From NCBI GenBank assembly GCA_031278395.1, contig JAITKM010000007.1:1-64000 (forward strand): a stretch of 64,000 nt of DNA, read 5' to 3'. Shown piece by piece: positions 1-8,167 of the stretch. Numbering within the stretch: the first letter of the stretch is position 1; the number at the start of each line of letters is the position of its first letter. Made by a program: the position numbers and the translations under genes. The DNA is from Deltaproteobacteria bacterium (GTDB lineage Bacteria > Bdellovibrionota_C > UBA2361 > SZUA-149 > JAITKM01). Below the pieces are notes generated by a model. It was not told the DNA's origin. It saw nothing but the letters and a program-made list of their open reading frames with translations, and did no database searches.

Positions 1-1655
1 TCAGAGAGCATTTTTAAAAACTTTTCTTCAAAGTTCGGCACAGTTTTATCTTGATAAGCCTTATAAAGAGCATTAGCAATACAGTTTGCAAAAGAATACT
101 GATAGCAGTAAAACGGATAGCAAAATATTTGCATTATCGAAAACCAATCGTGAGTCTGTTCTGCCCTGAATTTAACTACCTTCCCCATATATTTCTGCGC
201 CTCTTCTCTGTAAATCTGCGCTATTCTTTCTCCAGAAAGCTCGCTTTTTTTTCGCTCAATATGGACACGTGACTCAAAAATATGAACTACTATACTCCAC
301 ATAATATGTCGTATTGCCATCTCAATATTATTCATCAATAAAACTAATTTTTCCCTGCCATTGTCGGAATTTTTCAGCAATTCATTAAAAACAAGCATTT
401 CACAAAAAATAGATGCAATCTCCTTTAAGACGTCCGGCGTATTTTCATTAAGATATGATTGATTCTTAAATAAATCATAATGGCAAGAATGACCTAATTC
501 ATGCGCTAAAGTAAAAACGTCCGACATTTTACCGCAAAAACTAAGCATAATATAGGAATGAAGCCTGTTATTTATATATGCCGAGAATGCTCCGCTACAT
601 TTATTGTCTCGCACCGAAGCATCAATCCAGCTCTCTTTAAATGCTCTTTCTGCGATTTTTGACAACTTCGGCGAAAAATTCTCAAACGCTGTTAAAATAA
701 TTTCCTTGGCTTCTTTCCACGCATAGCATCGGTCTTTTTCAAAAGGAAATGGCAAAGACAATTCCCAAGTCGGTATCTGTTTTTTGCCTTGCAGTTTGGC
801 TTTTAATTTAAAAAATCTGTGCGATATTGTTTTATAGTTGGCAACGACTGTCTGACTTAATAAATTAACAACCTTGTCATCTATTTCATTAATCAAATTT
901 CTCTTAGACACCGGAGAAGCATAACGTTCAAACTTATCGGCAATCGCTTTATCTTTAACGAGCATATTATAGATAAAAGCAAAAAGCGCGCTGTTCTCAG
1001 CGTCAACCCGAACAAACTCATCGCTAATCTTTTTCCTTTTAGCGCCTCTTGATTTAAAAAAAAGATTTCCTATTTCGCTATTACCGTATATTTTACCATC
1101 TATTTTATATTTTAGTTTAGAATACGACTCTTGATACAAGCGTGCCCAAGCATCGCCGGACGTTGCAGCTTTAGATATAAAAACTGCGTTTTGCTCTTCA
1201 CTGATACTATGTCCGCTAAATCTTCGGATATGCTTTATCGCAGACACGTAAAATTTCAATTTTGAATTTTTAAGCCACTTATTAATTTTTGCATTAGGCA
1301 AGGAATTAATCTCAAAATTAATAAAAGCGATTTCTTTTTTTAAAACACTTACACATTCCTCTATTTTCTGGCATAAAGAACCGGCGTAACCGTCATTTAA
1401 TTTGGCAGAATAATTTAACTGAACAGCCATGCTTAATTTTGCAAATGTTTCTTCCACCTCTTCAAGCTGTTGAAACATTTTAAAAATCTCACTTACACTA
1501 AGCGATGAGATTTTCCCTTTACATCTTCCAACAAGCTCGGAGCAAATCTTTTTGCAACGCTTTAAATCTCTCTGTAACAGAGGTTCAGAACAAGAATTAT
1601 ACAATTCGGATAAATCCCATTCGGGAATATTTTTATCTTTTGCAGATCGCTTCAT
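1..1655 (-). CDS. M3-family oligoendopeptidase F-like peptidase (C-terminus cut by window edge)
   Basis: The minus strand reads without a stop from an ATG at 1655 to the window edge, giving 551 residues of a zinc oligopeptidase of the M3/PepF type. The HELGH zinc motif lies near residues 385-389 (TLAHELGHSCH). The start MKRSAKDKNIPEWDLSELY matches in style the start of the paralogue at 4942-6729 (KLPRWDLSRLYKS). M3 peptidases cut short peptides in the cytoplasm. Here the gene follows a radical SAM enzyme and a Cys-rich small peptide gene on the same strand, so removal of a leader peptide is a plausible but inferred role. An attenuator-like hairpin separates it from the peptide gene. An in-frame TAG at 1683-1685 (complement) limits upstream extension. 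The paralogue has the same position relative to a decayed radical SAM gene, which supports a functional link. Confidence 0.85.
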   Translation of the reverse strand, partial: MKRSAKDKNIPEWDLSELYNSCSEPLLQRDLKRCKKICSELVGRCKGKISSLSVSEIFKMFQQLEEVEETFAKLSMAVQLNYSAKLNDGYAGSLCQKIEECVSVLKKEIAFINFEINSLPNAKINKWLKNSKLKFYVSAIKHIRRFSGHSISEEQNAVFISKAATSGDAWARLYQESYSKLKYKIDGKIYGNSEIGNLFFKSRGAKRKKISDEFVRVDAENSALFAFIYNMLVKDKAIADKFERYASPVSKRNLINEIDDKVVNLLSQTVVANYKTISHRFFKLKAKLQGKKQIPTWELSLPFPFEKDRCYAWKEAKEIILTAFENFSPKLSKIAERAFKESWIDASVRDNKCSGAFSAYINNRLHSYIMLSFCGKMSDVFTLAHELGHSCHYDLFKNQSYLNENTPDVLKEIASIFCEMLVFNELLKNSDNGREKLVLLMNNIEMAIRHIMWSIVVHIFESRVHIERKKSELSGERIAQIYREEAQKYMGKVVKFRAEQTHDWFSIMQIFCYPFYCYQYSFANCIANALYKAYQDKTVPNFEEKFLKMLS

Positions 1656-1684
1656 TAGAATTACGGATATTGTTAAACAACGCT

Positions 1685-1720
1685 AAAAATAAAAAGTAGG
1701 TTGAGCTTAACTCAACCTAC
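1685..1720 (-). terminator. Hairpin with U-tract between peptide gene and peptidase gene
   Basis: On the minus strand a 10-bp stem (GTAGGTTGAG paired with CTCAACCTAC, loop of 5) is followed directly by TTTTTATTTTTA. This is the form of a factor-independent terminator or attenuator. Placed after the peptide gene and before the peptidase gene, it would give more peptide than peptidase transcript, as is common in RiPP operons (inference). Confidence 0.7.
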
Positions 1721-1774
1721 CTGCAAAACTTAAAAACCTTTGCGAAAAATTTTTGACTACACACTAACTACACA

Positions 1775-1939
1775 CTACTTGCCACATGTGCTACATGAGC
1801 AAGTGTCAGAAACTGAACATAAGCAAAGAGAAGCATCTCTTTGAAGGTCTGTCTCTGGCAGCGCCTTTCCGTCACAAATAGACAAAAATTGCGGCTCAGA
1901 ATCGACTTCGTGAGGAAGATTAATTTCTTTTTCACTCAT
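1775..1939 (-). CDS. 54-residue Cys-rich peptide, candidate radical SAM-modified RiPP precursor
   Basis: A short gene missed by length cut-offs. It has a near-perfect ribosome binding site (AAAGGAGGTGATAAAC just before the ATG) and encodes 54 residues. The first 37 or so are acidic and leader-like (MSEKEINLPHEVDSEPQF...). The C-terminus packs five of the six cysteines into 14 residues, with spacing C39-x-C41, C47-x-C49-xx-C52, and ends in Gly-Lys. C22 is the sixth. It lies 33 bp downstream of the radical SAM/SPASM/RRE gene on the same strand and upstream of an M3 peptidase gene. This is the architecture of sactipeptide/ranthipeptide-type precursors, where Cys thiols are linked to carbon atoms. 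A small metal-binding peptide is the main alternative. No homologue could be searched. Confidence 0.72.
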   Translation of the reverse strand: MSEKEINLPHEVDSEPQFLSICDGKALPETDLQRDASLCLCSVSDTCSCSTCGK

Positions 1940-1972
1940 GTTTATCACCTCCTTTCGGGCTTTAAAAGCCGG

Positions 1973-3289
1973 TTAAGGGTTAAGGATCGACACAAAACCA
2001 GTCATAATCAGTTCGCTAAAGAACTTTTCATAACCAGGCTCAACGATTTCAGCTACGCTGCAAATCATGTTAGGCTGTAAATTGCCTAACATATCTGCGC
2101 CTAGCTTGTTTATCAGATATGCACGATAACCGTTCCAAGCTATAGCGCCAAACTCCTCAGACCTGATAGCAAAGTCATTAATTATAATCCGCTGTCCTTC
2201 TGTCTTCAACTGCGCCATAGTTTCTTCCTGAAGCTGCTGCATCATCTTGCCGGCTCTGGAGGCATTGGGTGGATTAATTAACAATTTAGTCGCAGATTTT
2301 TTATTACAGCAGCCAAGTTTGCAACTTCCGCCACAACGCTCTAGCAGCCAACACTCATGGCATTCATCTAAAATAAATTCATCTGTCTGCCAAGCTGAAA
2401 ATTCTTGCCAAATATCCGCTAGCTTTAAGCTTTGAATTGAGCCAACACTGTCCGTCACAAACGGACATGCCCTAACTTCGCCATCACTAGCAATCGTGCA
2501 TCCCAGTATCCCGGCTGAACAACTGGTGGATAAACAAAATTTAAAGCTATCCAGCTCAGGAAAAATGCAGTACGGGACAGGCGTAGCCTTAATCACATTA
2601 ATTCCCAGTTCGTTGTTGATATAAGACATCTGGTTTAAGACATCTATATATTCTTTACGAGTCAAGGAATACGCAGAAAAATCTGCACAATTAACAGGAC
2701 ATTCAGCTACATCCATATTGATAAAGGTGCAACCCATATCTCGCAGCATTTTAGCTGTTTTCAGAAGCTCATTCTTGTTAAGCTTACTGACAACAGTGTT
2801 CGTGCTGAAAGATACACCATTCTGCAAGCATAGCTCAATGCCTGCGACAGTTTTATCAAACGAACCCGTAACTCCCGTAACAGAATCATGGACATCAGAT
2901 GATGCACCATGTATTGAAAAATACATAGATGCCAACCCAAGCCCTGTCAATTCATCTAAGACGCTGCGTGTCAATAACGTAGCATTAGAGTTCATAGAAA
3001 CCCTAATGCTTGTTCCGTGCCAACGCTGAAGCAGGAGTTTTATAACTCCGTAGTTCAGTAAAGGTTCGCCGCCGGTTAAGCACACGCTAAACACTTTTGC
3101 GTCAATCAACTCTTGAGCTACTTTTTCTGCTAGTTGTTCAGTCATCTGATTAGATGCTGAACAATACTGTTGAACTCCAAAATCGCGCCAGTAGTTGTAA
3201 CAATGCATGCAACCAAGATTACAATTGCCTGTTACTTCTACAAAAACACGAATCGGAGATTTCAACCTCCGAAACAATCTTCTACTCAT
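1973..3289 (-). CDS. Radical SAM/SPASM peptide maturase with C-terminal RRE-like domain
   Basis: The 438-residue protein has a radical SAM core with the cluster-binding CNLGCMHC motif at residues 23-30 and a CLTGGEP motif near residue 90. A SPASM-type auxiliary cluster domain follows in the C-terminal half (CSTSC, CHECWLLERCGGSC and later cysteines). The last 85 or so residues (from IIINDFAIRSEEFG) look like a PqqD-type RiPP recognition element, with the usual LINKLGADML and EIVEPGYEKFFSEL elements. Such enzymes install carbon-centred crosslinks in ribosomal peptides. The Cys-rich peptide gene follows after 33 bp. The start is supported by an AAAGGA site about 8 bp before the ATG. A truncated paralogue sits at 7497-7913. 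Product chemistry cannot be read from sequence. Confidence 0.88.
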   Translation of the reverse strand: MSRRLFRRLKSPIRVFVEVTGNCNLGCMHCYNYWRDFGVQQYCSASNQMTEQLAEKVAQELIDAKVFSVCLTGGEPLLNYGVIKLLLQRWHGTSIRVSMNSNATLLTRSVLDELTGLGLASMYFSIHGASSDVHDSVTGVTGSFDKTVAGIELCLQNGVSFSTNTVVSKLNKNELLKTAKMLRDMGCTFINMDVAECPVNCADFSAYSLTRKEYIDVLNQMSYINNELGINVIKATPVPYCIFPELDSFKFCLSTSCSAGILGCTIASDGEVRACPFVTDSVGSIQSLKLADIWQEFSAWQTDEFILDECHECWLLERCGGSCKLGCCNKKSATKLLINPPNASRAGKMMQQLQEETMAQLKTEGQRIIINDFAIRSEEFGAIAWNGYRAYLINKLGADMLGNLQPNMICSVAEIVEPGYEKFFSELIMTGFVSILNP

Positions 3290-3515
3290 ATTTAGTTTTT
3301 CCTTTCTGGTTAGAGAAATGAAAGTGTTTATGTAAAAACCTTAAGAAAAACATTTTCTACGATAAATACAAACGTTATGTTTCTGCCGCAGGATGTTTTT
3401 CTTGAAAACATTTCCGACCGCCAGTATCAAAAAAAAAAAATAAGCAAGTGGTTAAAAAAATTTTTAAAATCTATAAAAATTAACAAGTTATATAAAGCGA
3501 AAGTAACCCGCACCA
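3290..3515 (-). repeat. Leader region duplicated at 7914-8140
   Basis: About 200 bp upstream of the radical SAM gene is almost identical to the region upstream of the truncated copy (7914-8140), with only scattered substitutions and small indels. The similarity ends at the dispersed repeat (here GAAAGTAACCCGCACCA). It contains a small inverted repeat (ATGTTTT with AAAACAT). It probably holds the promoter of both radical SAM genes. The strong conservation compared with the diverged coding regions suggests either a recent duplication or selection on the leader. Confidence 0.8.
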
Positions 3516-3567
3516 TGGGGAAAAACCAGAAAAAAAACACTAGAGTCACAGATAAATAATTATACAA

Positions 3568-4332
3568 TTATACAACCCTATAACGTTTTTCTTCCGGAAA
3601 TTTTCGTAAAAACTCATCAATCGACTGAACAAGATTTGTTTCAGGCTGTTTTCCAATACATTCATCCATATACGAACAAACTTTTGCAATTTCCTGATAT
3701 TGTGAAATGGTGCCATCCGACCATTTATAAAAATTGTCTATCTCATTAATCTCGTTAAAAGCATAAATGCATAAATTATCTACAATCCGCTCTTTCTCTT
3801 CTTGCTGTAATTTAAATCGCTGAACTATTATTTCTTCGATTCCTAAATGCAACATTTCGTGCACGAGAGTAACAGAGACTTTCCAAAAATTATCCCCACA
3901 ATAACCAAAGTCCACAACTCCAAATTTAGCATGATAGCCCGCCCCTGCTCTATAGCAATTTATATCGATTCTATATTCACGCCAAATCTTAAAATCCCAA
4001 CTTTTATTTAACGCTTCAAAGCGTAAATAACACTTTTGAACAATTGGAATTGCTGATTCGATTACCTCAACCATTTTTTTGTGTTCACCAATGTCAAATA
4101 ATTCTATCTTAAATCGTTCAAAATATTTATCACAAAACTGCTTATCATTATCAATTTTTGCCAAACATATATCGTCAATCATTTCATTAATTAATAGGTT
4201 ATTTTTGCTTCGCAGAAATCTTTCCATATAAAGACGATTATTTTTCTTAAACCATTCTAATCGACAAATATTAGAACATAAATTGTTCCACGCTTGATTG
4301 ACATCAGGGATTACAATTTGGAAATTAAACAT
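3568..4332 (-). CDS. HExxH metallopeptidase-like protein, unknown family
   Basis: A 254-residue protein with a clear zinc-peptidase signature HEMLH at residues 158-162 (VTLVHEMLHLGIEE) in the middle and further acidic residues after it. No signal peptide or membrane segment is visible, so it is probably cytoplasmic. I do not recognise the family. It lies on the same strand as, and upstream of, the radical SAM/peptide/M3 peptidase set, separated by the 200-bp leader. It sits between the intact and the decayed copies of that locus. Involvement in peptide processing or immunity is possible but unsupported beyond position. Confidence 0.7.
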   Translation of the reverse strand: MFNFQIVIPDVNQAWNNLCSNICRLEWFKKNNRLYMERFLRSKNNLLINEMIDDICLAKIDNDKQFCDKYFERFKIELFDIGEHKKMVEVIESAIPIVQKCYLRFEALNKSWDFKIWREYRIDINCYRAGAGYHAKFGVVDFGYCGDNFWKVSVTLVHEMLHLGIEEIIVQRFKLQQEEKERIVDNLCIYAFNEINEIDNFYKWSDGTISQYQEIAKVCSYMDECIGKQPETNLVQSIDEFLRKFPEEKRYRVV

Positions 4333-4557
4333 GATATTTAAAAAAAATACTTATAAAAATCGCTATGTAAAAGGGGGTATTTTATCATCTAAAAACACCC
4401 AAAAAGCAAAACCAATTATTAAAAAAGTGCTAATTTTTAACCAAAAAATTAGCAAAAGGAAAAGCATATATGGGGACATCATAGCATACATACTGTATGA
4501 CTATTGCCTTCCATTATAGTCTCTGTCTGCATCACAATCGCAATCACAATTTCTTTC

Positions 4558-4577
4558 TGGTGCAGGGTTACTTTTTG
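4558..4577 (-). repeat. Dispersed repeat copy
   Basis: Reads CTGGTGCAGGGTTACTTTTT, a reverse-orientation variant of the AAAGTAACCCCATACCAG family. It is flanked by ATCACAATCGCAATCACAAT, the same GTGATTGTGATT word that adjoins the copy at 40531-40549. Confidence 0.6.
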
Positions 4578-4795
4578 TTATCTTATCTTTATTATCTTTC
4601 TACGATTACTCTTATATAAAATCAACTGATAAACTGGACGATATATTCTTTTATCATTAAATTTCTTTAGACTGATTTTAAAAGAATCGCAAAAAAAACC
4701 TGCACCAAAATTTTTTCCAATTTTTTTTTTAAATTATACTGGCGGAACCTCAACAGCTTTAAAGTATCCGGGAATTTTTAGAAGTTTCCTAAAAT

Positions 4796-4854
4796 GCCTA
4801 GGGAGAGACTCGAACTCTTACAGGGTTACCTTTAATTAAAGGACTCTCGCTTGC
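4796..4854 (-). pseudogene. tRNA-like 3' half remnant
   Basis: On the minus strand, AAGAG-TTCGAGT-CTCTC has the form of a T-arm (four pairs plus one mismatch, TTCRANY loop) and is followed by CCTAGGC and an A, like an acceptor 3' strand with its discriminator. No matching GCCTAGG 5' half or clean anticodon arm is found upstream, so this can only be a remnant or a chance likeness. Such remnants are often left by element integration. Confidence 0.3.
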
Positions 4855-4941
4855 AAAAACCAATAATTGATCACAAACCAAAGAATATCACAAAATGTCG
4901 CAAGCATAATATATTTACAAAATAATCAACACTGAAATCTA

Positions 4942-6729
4942 TTACGATAACACTACAACTTGAGATAATTCCTCAGCTTCGTCAAGATAATCAGAAATTA
5001 AATTTAGCCCTTTTTGCCAGAAGTCTTTTTGATTAACATCCAATCCAAAGGGTTTTAGCAATTCTTGATAGTCTTTTACTCCTGATTCAGAAAGCAGCTT
5101 TAAATATTTTTCTTCAAAATCTGGAACTAATTTTTCTTGATAAACTTTATATAGCGACTGAACAATACCACTCGCAAAAGAATACGAATAACAATAACAC
5201 GGATGAAAAAAGCAAGTCGGAAAAGAAAGCCATTCATGATTTGGCTTATCCATTAGATTCACCGTCGAGCCAAAATATTTACTTCTTTCTTCCTGAAAAA
5301 TTTGCGCCAAGTGTTCTGCAGAAATCATTCCTTTATTGATTTCTTGATGCGCACGAATTTCAAAATTATGAAATAACGCTGTGTATAAACTATCATTTAT
5401 CATCTGTTGAATTTGGCTCATCAATATTTCTAGTTTTTCTAAATCAGATTTTACAAAGTCTAGTAACTTTCTTAAGGTCAAAAAAGCTCCAAAGGTAGAA
5501 GGAACTTCGCACAAAAATATCGACGAATTATTGTTTAAAATCTTTTGTTGCTTCAAAAAAGTAAAATGACTTGCATGTCCAAGCTCGTGCGCAAGAACTG
5601 CCACATTGCTCCGGGTTCCGGTAAACTGAAGCGAAAGATACGCGCCCCATATGGTCGGTACAGGACAAGCAAAGGCAGTATCTCTTTTACCAGCCCGCAC
5701 CTCTGCGTCTATTACGCGGTTATCAAAAAAATTCTTTACGATTTTATATAGCTCAGGAGAAAACTCTTTATAGGCGCTTAAAATGATAACTTTTGCTTCG
5801 TTCCAGTTGTAACGTTTAGGCTGGATCAAATCTAGTTGCAAATGCGCATCCCAATATGGAATTTTGGATACTCCAAGCAGTCGCGCTTTTAGCTTAAAAA
5901 AACGTTGTGAAATATTTTTATAACTATCATTAACCGTTTGCAACAATAGTTCAACAGTTTTATCATCAACTTGATTATCAAAATTAACCTTAGCCAGAAT
6001 GGAATCAAATTTATAAATATTCGCTTCAATCTTTTGATCCCGTATAATCATGTTATAAAGATACGCAAAAAAATCAGCATTATCAGCATAAACTCTTTGC
6101 CGCTCGTTGTTAATTTCCTTGCGTTTTTTTCCGTTCACCTTATTAAACAATGCCCACAATTCTGGGTTGCTATATTCTTTGTTACCAATTCTAAATCTTA
6201 GCTTAGCAAAAGATTGATTGTAAAGCCTCAGCCAACCAGTAAATGATGTCTCGTCTTTTTTAGACAAAATATTTTTTATAACATCAGACACCTTGTGTGC
6301 ACGATGTCTTCGCAAGTATTTTAGAGCAGGCAAATACTCTCTTAATTTTTTATTTTTCAATAAGCTGCAAAGTTTATTCTCAGGAATAGCAACAATTTCA
6401 TTCTTATAAAACAAAATATTGCTTTCAATATTCTGCAACTGCGCGTGTATCTTGGCACTACCAACTTTAATATTTTTGTAATTCTCCGTTTCTTTTAAAT
6501 AAAAAAATCTCCATAATTTAATGCAAATCTTTTCCAACCTCTCCAGCAACTCAAACATCTCAAACATTTCTTTGGCGTTTAGCTTTGCAATTTTGCCCTT
6601 ATATTTTGCAGCAAAATTAGTTGTTAGCTTCTTATATGTCGCTAAATCTTCTTTTATCTTCGGATCAGAAACCGACTTATACAATCTTGACAAATCCCAA
6701 CGCGGTAACTTTTGATTATTTTCCTTCAT
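4942..6729 (-). CDS. pepF: M3-family oligoendopeptidase F-like peptidase (second copy)
   Basis: A full-length 595-residue M3/PepF-type zinc peptidase with the HELGH motif at 381-385 (VLAHELGHASHF) and a downstream acidic segment (CEVPSTFG) expected to supply the third ligand. No signal peptide is visible, so it is cytoplasmic. It is a paralogue of the peptidase at 1-1655. It lies 48 bp after the decayed maturase (6777-7467) on the same strand, mirroring the order radical SAM then peptidase of the intact locus. No small peptide gene remains in the gap. It may still act as a housekeeping oligopeptidase or as a leader peptidase in trans (inference). Confidence 0.88.
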   Translation of the reverse strand: MKENNQKLPRWDLSRLYKSVSDPKIKEDLATYKKLTTNFAAKYKGKIAKLNAKEMFEMFELLERLEKICIKLWRFFYLKETENYKNIKVGSAKIHAQLQNIESNILFYKNEIVAIPENKLCSLLKNKKLREYLPALKYLRRHRAHKVSDVIKNILSKKDETSFTGWLRLYNQSFAKLRFRIGNKEYSNPELWALFNKVNGKKRKEINNERQRVYADNADFFAYLYNMIIRDQKIEANIYKFDSILAKVNFDNQVDDKTVELLLQTVNDSYKNISQRFFKLKARLLGVSKIPYWDAHLQLDLIQPKRYNWNEAKVIILSAYKEFSPELYKIVKNFFDNRVIDAEVRAGKRDTAFACPVPTIWGAYLSLQFTGTRSNVAVLAHELGHASHFTFLKQQKILNNNSSIFLCEVPSTFGAFLTLRKLLDFVKSDLEKLEILMSQIQQMINDSLYTALFHNFEIRAHQEINKGMISAEHLAQIFQEERSKYFGSTVNLMDKPNHEWLSFPTCFFHPCYCYSYSFASGIVQSLYKVYQEKLVPDFEEKYLKLLSESGVKDYQELLKPFGLDVNQKDFWQKGLNLISDYLDEAEELSQVVVLS

Positions 6730-6776
6730 ATAATTTTCCTAAAAACAGACTTTATTTATTGATAACATAAAGGTAA

Positions 6777-7467
6777 TTACACATAATTTCCCGGCGAGAA
6801 ATATTTATCAAAGATATATTTCATCCAAATACAAAAATTATAATCTATTCCATTTATTGATTTTGTTCTGTTATACGCGCTGACTTTACATCCTGCTCCG
6901 CAAAAACTAATAGCCGGGCATTTTTTGCAGATAGGATTATTGAATCTTGAAATATAGCTCTGAATATGTGTAGAAATTTTTACATTGTCGTCTATATGCC
7001 CTAATTTTATTTCAGTTAGATTCTCTAATGCTTGACAAGCGTGTATGTTGCCTTCAGGAAACACAACCATTTTTCTGCCAATACCACAACTTTGCTTTTT
7101 AAGCTTTCCAGTTTTGACAGCCTCCACTACATCCAAAAACAGATAATCGTAAATATTATATTTTATGCTTTTATTATGTGTAGCAATCATACTCTCCGCA
7201 ATTACTACTGGCAGTTTGTCATCAAATTCCTCAATACCCAAATCAATTAACAAATTCATGCCATATTTCGTTACATAAAAATTTGTGTAATAGCAATTGA
7301 TTGACACTTTCGTTATCAACGTAATTTACAAACCAATTGGGTTCATCTTTTATTAAGGCATTCTTGATGTCATCAGATAAATAAATACTTTTACATATAA
7401 GTGAATGCCAGACATATCGCGTTTTAGTTACACCATGAACAAACTTTGATTTTCTTATTTCAGACAT
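6777..7467 (-). pseudogene. Degraded radical SAM/SPASM maturase lacking its radical SAM core
   Basis: Two overlapping reading frames carry the two ends of one gene. Residues from 7467 (MSEIRKSKFVHGVTKTRYVW...) resemble the N-terminal recognition region of peptide maturases. From 7319 a second frame gives a SPASM-type C-terminus, with CGIGRK, ACQAL, CKKCPAISFCGAGC and a last Cys. The central CxxxCxxC core is absent, and the frames overlap around 7243-7319. The simplest reading is an internal deletion of the catalytic domain that also shifted the frame. It lies between a truncated radical SAM gene and an M3 peptidase. A pair of short expressed proteins is possible but unlikely. Confidence 0.65.
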
Positions 7468-7496
7468 AAAGCAAAATAATGGAGCAATAAAAATAA

Positions 7497-7913
7497 CTAT
7501 GTAATTAGATCGTGAATTTCAGAACACGAACCAAGCACTGAAACCAATACGCTATGAAGCACTAATTCCTTTAACTCTAGCAAGCGTTCTTGCGTAAGCA
7601 GTGTAAGATTAGAATTCATTGTAACCACAATGCCTGCATCTTTACACCTGCGAAGAACTAATTTCACTATATTGTAATTCGTAAGTGGCTCTCCTCCGGT
7701 GAGACAGACACTAAGCACTTCAGACTTAATAAGCTCATCTATAACACGATTTGCAAGTGCTTCTGATAAATGCTCTGCTGAAGCGCAATTAAGCTGTTTG
7801 CCCAAATCACGCCACGAATTGTAGCAATGCTTACAACTCAAGTTGCAATTTCCCGTTACATCGATAAACACGAGAAGCGGTGCCTTCAGCTTCCGAAACA
7901 ATCTTCTACTCAT
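7497..7913 (-). pseudogene. Truncated radical SAM gene (N-terminal third of the 1973-3289 paralogue)
   Basis: It encodes 138 residues homologous to the first third of the intact enzyme at 1973-3289. Both start MSRRLFR, with CNLSCKHC as the cluster motif and CLTGGEP retained. The product stops where the paralogue reads HDSVTGV (here HDLIT then stop). The rest of the barrel, the SPASM domain and the RRE are missing, and unrelated decayed maturase sequence follows. It cannot be an active enzyme on its own. The upstream leader is nearly identical to that of the intact gene. Confidence 0.8.
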
Positions 7914-8140
7914 ATTTAGTTTTTCCTTTCTTGGTTAGAGAAATGAAAGTGTTTATGTAAAAACCTTTAAGAAAAACACTTTCTACGATAAATACAAACG
8001 TTATGTTTCTGCCGCAGGATGTTTTTCTTGAAAACATTTCCGACCGCCAATATCAAAAAAAAATAAGCAAGCAGTTAAAAAATATTTTAAAATCTATAAA
8101 AATCGGCATGTTATATTAAAGACAAAGTAACCCTGTACCA
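7914..8140 (-). repeat. Second copy of the radical SAM leader region
   Basis: Nearly identical to 3290-3515 over about 200 bp, running from the start codon of the truncated radical SAM gene to the dispersed repeat AAAGTAACCCTGTACCA at 8124-8140. Together with the homologous genes on its left it defines a duplication of the RiPP-like locus. Confidence 0.8.
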
Positions 8141-8161
8141 AGAAGAAGTAACCCTGTACCA
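8124..8161 (+). repeat. Two tandem copies of the dispersed repeat
   Basis: AAGTAACCCTGTACCAAGAAG occurs twice with a 21-bp period (8124-8140 and 8145-8161), the consensus family word with CTGTACC in place of CCATACC. Confidence 0.7.
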
Positions 8162-8167
8162 AGAAGA

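Larger units (their letters stand above)
4333..4941. other. Gene-poor 600-bp spacer
   Basis: No convincing coding region. It contains one reverse copy of the dispersed repeat (4558-4577) next to a GATTGTGATT-type microsatellite, long A/T runs near 4690-4735, and a tRNA-3'-half-like stretch at 4796-4854. It looks like degraded accessory DNA. Confidence 0.6.

Noticed and set aside
51-272. 73-codon plus-strand frame at the left edge
   Set aside because: Antisense to the M3 peptidase frame, which is open along the whole of 1-1655.
2718-3029. 103-codon plus-strand frame
   Set aside because: Antisense shadow of the intact radical SAM gene.
3377-3559. 60-codon plus-strand frame in the leader region
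   Set aside because: Lysine-rich, includes the dispersed repeat, and lies antisense to the presumed promoter of the radical SAM gene; the same region in the second copy does not keep the frame.
4796-4854. Complete tRNA gene
   Set aside because: No matching 5' acceptor strand, D-arm or clean anticodon stem, so listed only as a possible remnant.
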